Positions 1 through 5,070 of a stretch of 5,238 bases of DNA are shown in pieces. The translations under genes and the position numbers were made by a program. Origin of the DNA: Candidatus Hydrogenedentota bacterium. Its GTDB lineage: Bacteria > Hydrogenedentota > Hydrogenedentia > Hydrogenedentales > JAEUWI01. The stretch is taken from the NCBI GenBank assembly GCA_030430835.1, contig JAUIKJ010000234.1, forward strand, positions 1 to 5,238. Direction: 5' to 3'. How positions within the stretch are numbered: position 1 is the stretch's first letter; the number at the start of each line of letters is the position of its first letter. A model generated the notes under the pieces. That model saw nothing but the letters and a program-made list of their open reading frames with translations, searched no databases and was not told the DNA's origin.

Positions 1-36
1 TAGTCTACCGGATTCTGCGTGGCGCGGCCAACGCCC

Positions 37-810
37 CTAACTTTCGAGCACCGACCGGAGGAACTGCTGTGTACGTTCATTCGCGGGGGCGGTAAAAATG
101 GTGTCGGGCGGGCCTTCTTCCAGAATGACGCCCTCGTCGAAAAAGAGGACGCGGTCCGCGATTTCCCGGGCGAAGCGCATCTCGTGGGTGACCAACAGCA
201 TCGTCATGTCGCGCTCATGCGCCAGGTCGCGCAAGACACTGAGCACCTCGCCGACCAGTTCCGGATCCAGGGCAGAGGTCACTTCGTCGAAGAGCATGAT
301 CTTCGGGTGCATCGCCATCGCCCGTGCGATGGCCACGCGCTGTTTCTGGCCGCCAGACAACTGGGCCGGGCGCGCGTCGACCTTGTCGCCCAGGCCCACC
401 TTTTCCAGCAGTTCCATGCCGAGTGCGGTTGTCGCCGCCTTGTCCAGCCCCAACACCTGCGTCGGTGCCAGGGTCACATTCTGCAGCGCGGTCATGTGTG
501 GGAAGAGATTGAAGTGCTGAAAGACCATGCCCACGTTCATCCGCACTTTGCGGACATGTTTCGTGCTCGCGGGGACTTCCTTGCCGTTTCGGGTTTCCTG
601 CCAGAGCTTGTCGCCGCAGATCTCGATGGTGCCGCCGCTCGGTTTCTCCAGGGTCATGAGCAGACGGAGGAGTGTGGATTTTCCTGATCCGCTGGGGCCG
701 ATGATCGCGGCCTTCTCCCCCGGGGCAATGTCGAGGTCCAACTTGCGGAGGACCGGCAGGTCGCCGTAGCGCTTCTCCAGCGCTCGGACACGAATGATCG
801 GCTCGCTCAT
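37..810 (-). CDS. ehuA: EhuA-like ectoine/hydroxyectoine ABC transporter ATP-binding protein
   Basis: This is the cytoplasmic ATPase that powers the importer encoded just upstream. The 257-residue protein has every nucleotide-binding motif intact: Walker A GPSGSGKST (residues 38-46), Q-loop Gln98 in VFQHFNLFPH, signature LSGGQ (151-155), Walker B IMLFDE (171-176), D-loop SALD (179-182) and switch His209. It belongs to the polar amino acid (GlnQ/HisP) class. The segment around 66-90, with an insert between the first strands and the Q-loop, and the stretch FDEVTSALDPELVGEVL match my recollection of EhuA. The ATG overlaps the stop of ehuD as ATGA, and GGAG lies 11 nt upstream (822-825), so translation is probably coupled. 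It is the last gene of the operon visible here; the gene ends with TAG, and only 36 nt remain to the window edge, with no terminator seen. The ATPase role is certain; the ectoine assignment rests on the whole cassette. Confidence 0.88.
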   Translation of the reverse strand: MSEPIIRVRALEKRYGDLPVLRKLDLDIAPGEKAAIIGPSGSGKSTLLRLLMTLEKPSGGTIEICGDKLWQETRNGKEVPASTKHVRKVRMNVGMVFQHFNLFPHMTALQNVTLAPTQVLGLDKAATTALGMELLEKVGLGDKVDARPAQLSGGQKQRVAIARAMAMHPKIMLFDEVTSALDPELVGEVLSVLRDLAHERDMTMLLVTHEMRFAREIADRVLFFDEGVILEEGPPDTIFTAPANERTQQFLRSVLES

Positions 811-1469
811 GGGCGTGCAGTCTCCGGGTTAATGCGGCGTTCCAGGCGGCGTACGCCCTGCGATGCGACCAGGCTGACGGCGAGGAAGAGGCCGCCGACG
901 ATGGTCACGGGCTCGAGGTAGCGGAAGTTTTCGGAGCCCAGGTTTTTTGCCGTGCCCAAGACCTCGATAACGGTAATGGCCGAGAGCAGGGGCGTTTCCT
1001 TGAACATGGCGATCAGGTAGTTGCCCAGTGCGGGCAGGATCGGCGGGATCGCCTGCGGCAAGACCACGCGGAAGAAGGTCGTGGCGGGGGAGAGGTTCAG
1101 CGCACGGGCGGCTTCCCATTGGCCCCGGGGCACCCCGTCGATCCCCGCACGGTAGACCTCGGCGGTGTAGGCGCTGTAGTGGAGTCCGAGCGCGAGCACG
1201 CCGGTGACGAAGGCGGACATGCGTAGGCCGTAGTCCGGCAGCAGGTAGAAGAAGAAATAGAGTTGCACCAGGAGCGGCGTGCTGCGTACGAACTCGACGA
1301 ACCAGGTCGCGGCGAGGGCGGCGGGCCGCCACGGCAAGCGACGCAATACGGCCCACACCAGCCCGAGGACCAGGGCGATGCCCATGCCGCCGAGGGCCGC
1401 GGCGATGGTGACGCGCATGGCCACAATCAGTTGCGGGAAGACTTCTGTCGCATAGCCCCAGTCAAACAT
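807..1469 (-). CDS. ehuD: EhuD-like ectoine/hydroxyectoine ABC transporter permease
   Basis: Inner-membrane permease subunit of the polar amino acid ABC family (HisM/GlnP-like), 220 residues, the usual family length. Hydrophobic segments fall at about residues 18-42, 52-77, 86-104 and near the C-terminus (about 188-205). Family hallmarks are VEFVRSTPLLVQLYF (58-72), the block GLHYSAYTAEVYRAGI (95-110), and the EAA coupling loop starting EAARALNLSP (119-128) and continuing through VLPQAIPPILPALGNY. The start MFDW and the sequence IAMFKETPLLSAITVIEVL resemble EhuD as I recall it from S. meliloti, more than the partner permease does. The start codon sits inside the end of ehuC (8-nt overlap), with GGGGAG 10 nt upstream (1480-1485). 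It should pair with EhuC to form the transmembrane channel, with EhuA bound through both EAA loops. The choice of D over C for this paralogue is less certain than the permease role. Confidence 0.85.
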   Translation of the reverse strand: MFDWGYATEVFPQLIVAMRVTIAAALGGMGIALVLGLVWAVLRRLPWRPAALAATWFVEFVRSTPLLVQLYFFFYLLPDYGLRMSAFVTGVLALGLHYSAYTAEVYRAGIDGVPRGQWEAARALNLSPATTFFRVVLPQAIPPILPALGNYLIAMFKETPLLSAITVIEVLGTAKNLGSENFRYLEPVTIVGGLFLAVSLVASQGVRRLERRINPETARP

Positions 1470-2124
1470 GGTGCGGATGCTCCCCGCGCCGCGCCCAGAG
1501 GAGGCGCTCTATGCGGCGCATGGCGAGGCCCATGGCCTGCGCGACCAGGAAGTAGAGCACCAGGACCGCGACGTAGACCTCAGCGGTGCGCAAGGTTTCG
1601 TCGCGGATGAGCTGGCCCTGGAAGGTCAACTCATGCAGCGTGATCAGGCTGACCAGCGCGGTACCTTTGAGCAACTCGATGAAGAGATTGCCCCAGGGCG
1701 GCACCATGGCGGGAAGCGCCTGCGGCACGATGATGAGGCGGAGGCGTTGCCAGGGGGTGAGGTTGAGCGCCGTCGCGGCTTCGTATTGCCCGGGCGGCAC
1801 GGCCTGCACCGCACCGCGCACAACCTCCGCGCCGTAGGCGCCGATGTTCAGGCCGAGCACCACGATGCCTGCGGCGAGCGCGGAGAGATGGATACCGACC
1901 AGCGGCAGCGCGAAGTAGACCCAGAACAATTGGACCAGCGCTGAGGTGCCGCGAAATACTTCGACATAGGTCGCCGCCAGCGCGCGCAGCGGCCACCACG
2001 GCGCGCGGCGCGCGAGGCCCGCGGGGAAGGCGATGGCCAGCGCGAGCATCGCGGACGCCACGGTAATCAGCACCGTCAGCCCGAGCCCCCGCAGGAGCAG
2101 GGGCGCATACTCCAGCAGTATCAC
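1462..2124 (-). CDS. ehuC: EhuC-like ectoine/hydroxyectoine ABC transporter permease (GTG start)
   Basis: Second inner-membrane permease of the importer, 220 residues, exactly the length of its partner. Hydrophobic stretches lie at about residues 13-36, 48-73, 80-99 and 183-201. Family motifs include VEVFRGTSALVQLFW (54-68), GAYGAEVVRGAVQAVPPGQ (95-113) and the EAA loop EAATALNLTPWQRL (115-128) followed by IIVPQALPAMVPPWGN. The same frame stays open to an ATG at 2379, but that would add 85 Ser/Arg-rich residues lying entirely antisense-frame to the end of ehuB and unlike any permease. I therefore start at GTG 2124, where the protein begins with the normal short N-terminus ILLEYAPLLLRGL, 16 nt after the ehuB stop and with GGAG 11 nt upstream. 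It differs from EhuD in Gly59-Thr-Ser where EhuD has Ser-Thr-Pro. Product class is secure; the C versus D label is by resemblance and gene order. Confidence 0.85.
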   Translation of the reverse strand: MILLEYAPLLLRGLGLTVLITVASAMLALAIAFPAGLARRAPWWPLRALAATYVEVFRGTSALVQLFWVYFALPLVGIHLSALAAGIVVLGLNIGAYGAEVVRGAVQAVPPGQYEAATALNLTPWQRLRLIIVPQALPAMVPPWGNLFIELLKGTALVSLITLHELTFQGQLIRDETLRTAEVYVAVLVLYFLVAQAMGLAMRRIERLLWARRGEHPHHV

Positions 2125-2135
2125 CGTGTGCGTTG

Positions 2136-2139
2136 CTCC
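2136..2139 (-). promoter_or_regulatory. Ribosome binding site supporting the GTG start of ehuC
   Basis: GGAG on the minus strand lies 11 nt before GTG 2124. Nearby ATG 2141 is in another frame and opens only a six-codon reading frame, so it is not the start. The spacing is somewhat long but is the same as for ehuA (11 nt) and close to that for ehuD (10 nt). Confidence 0.5.
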
Positions 2140-2140
2140 A

Positions 2141-3037
2141 TCAAAGGCCGCACAACTCGGCTGCCGTCTTGTCGCCCGGCAGTTCCTGTTCCGTGAAGTT
2201 GAAGGGCGCGACGGTTTCGCGGTGTTCCGCGGAACCGATGAACTCGGCGAGGCGCTCATTGATGGCCGCCTCCAGTGCGATGTCTTCCTGACGCAGCACA
2301 TAGGCGCCATAGCCCCGCATGACTTCGCCATCGATGACTGGATCTTCGAAGGGGTCTGCGCGCTCGAGCTTGTCGCCACCGGACTTGTTCAATAGATCCT
2401 GCACGGTCAGCGCCGTGCCGGCATAGGCATCTACGCGCCCGGCGCGGAGACCTTCGAGCGCGCTCGGCGCATCGGGGAAGACCACCACACGATCCGCGGG
2501 AATCCCCAGTTCCTTCGCATAGCCCTGCTCCACGGCACCGGCGACCACGCCGATCCTTGCGTCGGCATGTTCGCGGATATCGGCGTAGCTGTGCAGTTCC
2601 TTCGGGTTGCCCTTTGCAACGGCGAAGGCCTCACCCACGCTGTAGGTCGGGTTGGTGAAGAGGGCCTGCTCACATCGTTTCGGCGTGATGTACATGCCGG
2701 CGGCGATGATGTCGAAGCGTCCCGCCTTCAGGCCGGGGATGAGCGAGCCGAATTCCGTCAGCACGCCTTCGACCTTGGTCACCCCCAGTTGTGCCAGGAC
2801 ATGGCGGAGCACCTCGGGCGCCTCTCCCGTAAGTTCACCGCTTGCCGTGTCGAGGTAGGCGTAGGGCGCCTCATTCGCAAAGCCGACGCGGACCGTGCCC
2901 TCGCGCTGAATGCGCTCGAGTGTCGTCTCGCCCGGCGCGTTGCCGCCGCTGCTGCAGGCGGAGAGCGCCACCGCGAATGCGATCATCATGCAGGCCAGCG
3001 GCCAAACACGGCGGGTCAAAATGCTTTTGGGATGCAT
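2141..3037 (-). CDS. ehuB: EhuB-like ectoine/hydroxyectoine-binding lipoprotein
   Basis: Solute-binding protein of the importer, 298 residues. The N-terminus is a lipoprotein signal: Arg9-Arg10, a hydrophobic core (about 11-25) and lipobox LSAC with Cys28, so the mature protein should be anchored to a membrane on its outer face. The mature part is a family 3 (polar amino acid type) binding domain from about residue 38. Aligned by eye to S. meliloti EhuB as I remember it, the ligand residues Glu21, Phe24, Tyr60, Phe80 and Arg85 correspond here to Glu56, Tyr59, Phe96, Tyr116 and Arg121; the aromatic cage and acidic/basic clamps are kept. Other matching stretches are PGLKAGRFDIIAAGM and AVAKGNPKELHSYADI. 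Cys122 and Cys296 match the two cysteines of that protein and may form a disulfide. An in-frame ATG exists at 3142, but ATG 3037 gives a clean signal peptide and has GAGGG and AGGA upstream (3047-3051, 3042-3045). First gene of the operon. Confidence 0.88.
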   Translation of the reverse strand: MHPKSILTRRVWPLACMMIAFAVALSACSSGGNAPGETTLERIQREGTVRVGFANEAPYAYLDTASGELTGEAPEVLRHVLAQLGVTKVEGVLTEFGSLIPGLKAGRFDIIAAGMYITPKRCEQALFTNPTYSVGEAFAVAKGNPKELHSYADIREHADARIGVVAGAVEQGYAKELGIPADRVVVFPDAPSALEGLRAGRVDAYAGTALTVQDLLNKSGGDKLERADPFEDPVIDGEVMRGYGAYVLRQEDIALEAAINERLAEFIGSAEHRETVAPFNFTEQELPGDKTAAELCGL

Positions 3038-3086
3038 GAAATCCTGCCCTCGGATTGTTCCGCCCTCGGTCCTGCCCCGCGCTGGA

Positions 3087-3103
3087 AGACGCCCGGGGCG
3101 TCT
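3087..3103 (-). other. Hairpin in the presumed ehuB leader
   Basis: AGACGCC and GGCGTCT form a perfect 7-bp stem around a 3-nt loop, about 50 nt upstream of the ehuB start. The minus-strand transcript has no run of U after it, so it is not an intrinsic terminator. It could be an mRNA-stabilising or regulatory leader structure, or a chance GC-rich repeat. Confidence 0.35.
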
Positions 3104-3166
3104 GGCCTGCTGGCCCTGACTGGTGTGCGGGGGCATCGCCACCCGCCGGAAATCGGACGGATTTCT

Positions 3167-3195
3167 GTGTTAACTGCGCATTGCGGGGCAATCAA
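3167..3195 (-). promoter_or_regulatory. Candidate sigma70-type promoter for the ehu operon
   Basis: On the minus strand TTGATT (3195-3190, four of six matches to TTGACA) is followed after exactly 17 nt by TAACAC (3172-3167, a weak -10 with three matches). This would start the transcript near 3160 and leave a leader of about 120 nt. The palindrome at 3180-3192 overlaps the -35 element and the spacer, where a repressor would act. The weak -10 keeps confidence low. Confidence 0.3.
3180..3192. promoter_or_regulatory. ATTGC-GGG-GCAAT palindrome, possible operator
   Basis: Perfect 5-bp inverted repeat with a 3-nt centre (3180-3184 and 3188-3192). It overlaps the candidate ehuB promoter. The same half-site recurs 50-80 bp away at 3233-3238 and 3257-3262. 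The form and position fit a dimeric repressor or activator site, but no regulator gene is in the window to pair with it. Confidence 0.35.
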
Positions 3196-3232
3196 CGACC
3201 GTACCCCGCCAGTGTAACGGATGGGACGGAAC

Positions 3233-3262
3233 ATTGCCAGCGGTGCGTTTGTGTTGGGCAAT
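3233..3262. promoter_or_regulatory. ATTGCC / GGCAAT inverted pair, possible second operator
   Basis: ATTGCC (3233-3238) and GGCAAT (3257-3262) are perfect 6-bp inverted copies, centre-to-centre 24 bp, with 18 nt between. The right arm is part of GGGCAATCA, repeated exactly at 3186-3194, 70 bp away. The shared half-site with the 3180-3192 palindrome suggests a common binding protein; chance occurrence cannot be excluded. Confidence 0.3.
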
Positions 3263-3330
3263 CAGCAAGGAGCGATGATGCTCGAACGCCTGCGCCCGGC
3301 GGTCCCAGGGTGACTGGTACCGTAGAGTGC

Positions 3331-3359
3331 TTGGGTCTCCCTGGCGGCTGCGTTATGAT
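3331..3359 (+). promoter_or_regulatory. Sigma70-type promoter for the sulfatase gene
   Basis: TTGGGT (3331-3336) and TATGAT (3354-3359, five of six matches to TATAAT) are separated by an ideal 17 nt. Transcription would begin near 3366, giving a leader of only about 15-17 nt that still contains the GGAGG ribosome binding site. The orientation and position fit the downstream gene well. The -35 keeps only the TTG. Confidence 0.55.
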
Positions 3360-3372
3360 GCAGGGACACCTT

Positions 3373-3377
3373 GGAGG
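3373..3377 (+). promoter_or_regulatory. Ribosome binding site fixing the sulfatase start
   Basis: GGAGG is followed by 5 nt and then ATG 3383. An in-frame TTG at 3371 lies immediately before and overlaps no ribosome binding site of its own, so ATG 3383 is the start; it also places the twin-arginine motif normally close to the N-terminus. Confidence 0.8.
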
Positions 3378-3382
3378 TCCTC

Positions 3383-4927
3383 ATGAGCACGATCAATCGC
3401 CGCACCTTCCTAATGTCCACCGCCGCTTCGGCCGCGGCGGGCGCCGCTCTCGGCGCGTCGTCCCGGGCCGCGGCAGGTACGCCGACGCGCAAGCCGAACA
3501 TCCTCTTTCTCATGACCGACCAGCAGCGCGGCGACTGCCTGGGCATGGACGGGAACCCGGCAATTCAAACCCCCAACCTTGACCGCATCGCGAAGGAAGG
3601 CGCGCGCTTCCGCTGCGCCTATACCTCCACCCCCAGTTGTACCCCCGCGCGCGCCGCGCTCCTCACCGGCATGGACCCCTGGAGCCACGGCATGCTCGGC
3701 TACTACCGCGTCGCGCCGAAGTATTCTGTCGAGATGCCGCAACTCCTCCGCGACGCGGGCTACTACACCCTCGGTATTGGCAAGATGCATTGGCGACACC
3801 AGCGCGCGTTGCACGGTTTCCACAAGACCATCCTCGACGAGTCTGGCCGCGTGGAGTCCGAGGACTTCATCAGCGACTACCGCGCCTGGTTCGCCTCCGT
3901 CGCACCGAACCTCGACCCCGATGCCACCGGCATCGGCTTCAACGATTACCGCGCCGCGACCTACGCGCTGCCCGAAGAACTGCACCCCACGCGATGGACG
4001 GGTATGGTCGCCGAGAATTTCCTGAAGACCTACAACCAGCCCGAACCCTTCTTCCTCAAGGTTTCCTTCGCGCGCCCGCACAGTCCCTTCGACGGGCCAA
4101 AGCGGTGGATGGATCACTACGAAGACGTCGAGCTGCCGAAGGCGAGCGTGGGGAAGTGGGCGGAGCGCTTCAAGGAACGCAGCGACGACTCGAACAACAT
4201 CTGGCACGGCGACCTCGGCGCGGAGCAGGTGCGCCATTCGCGGCAGGGCTACTACGGCAACATCTCCTTCATCGACGACCAGATCGGCCGCATCCTCGAG
4301 GTGCTCGAAGAGCGCGGGATGCTGGAGAACACGCTGATCCTCTTCACCTCCGACCACGGCGACATGACCGGCGACCACCATCTCTGGCGCAAGACCTACG
4401 CCTACGAGGCCTCGTCGCGCATCCCCATGCTCGTCCGTTGGCCCGAGGGGATGTCCGCCGGCAAGCGCGGGCAGGTGCTCGATCACCCCTGCGAGATCCG
4501 CGACATCCTGCCCACCTTCCTCGACGCCGCCGAAGCGGAAACCCCCGAGGCGGTCACCGGCAGGAGCCTGCTCGATCCTATCCGCGGCAAGGCGTCGGAC
4601 TGGCGCGCCTTCATCGACCTTGAGCACGATGTCTGTTACGGCAAGAACAACCACTGGAGCGCCGCCACCGACGGCAAGACCAAATACATCTACCACGCCC
4701 TCGACGGCGAGGAACAACTCTTCGACCTCAGCACTGACCCCGGCGAAACCACCGACCTCGCCGGCGACACGGCGCACACAAAGTTGCTCCAGCAATGGCG
4801 TGGCCATCTCACCGGCTATCTGGAGCCGCGTGGTGAAAAGTGGGTGAAGAACGGCAAGCTCGTGCCGCGGCCGGAGTCGATTAAGCTCTCGCCGAATTAC
4901 CCGAAGGCGGAAGCCGCGAAGGCGTAG
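3383..4927 (+). CDS. Tat-exported type I sulfatase (formylglycine-dependent, Cys type)
   Basis: Sulfate ester hydrolase of the alkaline-phosphatase-like superfamily, 514 residues. It begins with a twin-arginine signal, NRRTFLM (5-11), then an Ala-rich hydrophobic stretch with a likely cut after about Ala31, so it is folded in the cytoplasm and exported. Catalytic residues are all present: metal ligands Asp46 and Gln47 (LFLMTDQQRGD), Cys86 in SCTPARAALLTG (the CxPxR motif whose Cys becomes formylglycine) with Arg90, Lys134 and His136 (GKMHW), His233 (ARPHSPF), Asp324-His325 (SDHGD) and Lys337. The C-terminal subdomain shows the usual LFDLSTDPGETTDL block near 450. Length is normal for arylsulfatase-like enzymes. 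The substrate cannot be told: sulfated polysaccharides are common targets of such enzymes, and it lacks the sequence character of choline sulfatase (BetC). A maturation enzyme (FGE or anSME) is needed but not present here. It is transcribed alone, divergent from ehuB. Confidence 0.93.
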   Translation: MSTINRRTFLMSTAASAAAGAALGASSRAAAGTPTRKPNILFLMTDQQRGDCLGMDGNPAIQTPNLDRIAKEGARFRCAYTSTPSCTPARAALLTGMDPWSHGMLGYYRVAPKYSVEMPQLLRDAGYYTLGIGKMHWRHQRALHGFHKTILDESGRVESEDFISDYRAWFASVAPNLDPDATGIGFNDYRAATYALPEELHPTRWTGMVAENFLKTYNQPEPFFLKVSFARPHSPFDGPKRWMDHYEDVELPKASVGKWAERFKERSDDSNNIWHGDLGAEQVRHSRQGYYGNISFIDDQIGRILEVLEERGMLENTLILFTSDHGDMTGDHHLWRKTYAYEASSRIPMLVRWPEGMSAGKRGQVLDHPCEIRDILPTFLDAAEAETPEAVTGRSLLDPIRGKASDWRAFIDLEHDVCYGKNNHWSAATDGKTKYIYHALDGEEQLFDLSTDPGETTDLAGDTAHTKLLQQWRGHLTGYLEPRGEKWVKNGKLVPRPESIKLSPNYPKAEAAKA

Positions 4928-4990
4928 CGGAGATGAGAAACTTTCAAGATCGCACACACGATTCGATTGATTCACGCAACGCTCAATTTT

Positions 4991-5018
4991 CGTCATGCCC
5001 GCGTTCGCGGGCATGACG
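4991..5018. repeat. REP-like perfect palindrome
   Basis: Arms CGTCATGCCCGCG (4991-5003) and CGCGGGCATGACG (5006-5018) are perfect 13-bp inverted repeats around TT; in RNA this is a 12-bp stem with a GTTC loop. It resembles the intergenic GTCAT-CCCGC type palindromes found in many copies in Gram-negative genomes. A T run precedes it on the plus strand instead of following it, and the minus strand has an A run after the stem, so it is not a standard intrinsic terminator for either direction, though it could protect the 3' end of the sulfatase mRNA. It lies 64 nt after the sulfatase stop. Confidence 0.75.
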
Positions 5019-5059
5019 GCCGTGGCCTGAACGGTGCGACAAGTGACTTTCTGTTCTTC

Positions 5060-5065
5060 GAGGAG
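5060..5065 (+). promoter_or_regulatory. Ribosome binding site for the partial membrane protein
   Basis: GAGGAG sits 5 nt before GTG 5071. The later in-frame ATG codons (5089 and 5113) have no such signal, so the GTG is chosen as start. The frame is closed just upstream by TGA at 5044-5046. Confidence 0.65.
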
Positions 5066-5070
5066 ATTCG

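Larger units (their letters stand above)
3038..3382. other. Divergent intergenic region between ehuB and the sulfatase
   Basis: These 345 bases separate two genes read in opposite directions. No convincing gene is seen; short reading frames crossing it have no ribosome binding site or plausible protein composition. It contains a sulfatase promoter near its right end, a weaker ehuB promoter candidate in the middle, two inverted pairs of ATTGC/GCAAT half-sites (3180-3192 and 3233-3262), and short hairpins at 3087-3103 and 3149-3165. A six-base inverted repeat CCAGGG/CCCTGG (3305-3310 and 3339-3344) brackets the sulfatase -35 element. Confidence 0.7.

Noticed and set aside
19..687. Open frame of 222 codons on the plus strand opposite ehuA
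   Set aside because: Antisense shadow of a gene with complete ABC ATPase motifs; no family resemblance.
3038..3142. Possible 35-residue N-terminal extension of EhuB from ATG 3142
   Set aside because: It would bury the lipoprotein signal peptide behind a Pro/Arg/Gly-rich segment; ATG 3037 has its own ribosome binding site and a normal signal.
2567..3217. Open frame of 216 codons on the plus strand opposite ehuB and its leader
   Set aside because: Antisense to a clear binding protein, low-complexity Arg/Ala composition, and no ribosome binding site.
3637..4623. Open frame of 328 codons on the plus strand inside the sulfatase
   Set aside because: An Arg/Pro/His-rich out-of-frame reading of the sulfatase gene without start signals or recognisable motifs.
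3383..4927. Choline sulfatase (betC), which would fit an osmolyte theme beside the ectoine importer
   Set aside because: The catalytic core is shared by all type I sulfatases, but the sequence around the active site and the C-terminal part do not resemble BetC as I know it, and BetC is normally cytoplasmic whereas this protein carries a Tat signal.
3410..5014. Open frame of 534 codons on the minus strand covering nearly the whole sulfatase gene
   Set aside because: It is an antisense shadow of a GC-rich gene: composition is dominated by Val, Glu, Ala, Gly and Arg, no domain is recognisable, it has no plausible start signal (it begins inside the palindrome at about 5014), and the plus-strand sulfatase has a complete set of catalytic residues.
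4991..5018. Intrinsic terminator
   Set aside because: Neither strand has a U run after the stem; the T run lies before the stem on the plus strand.
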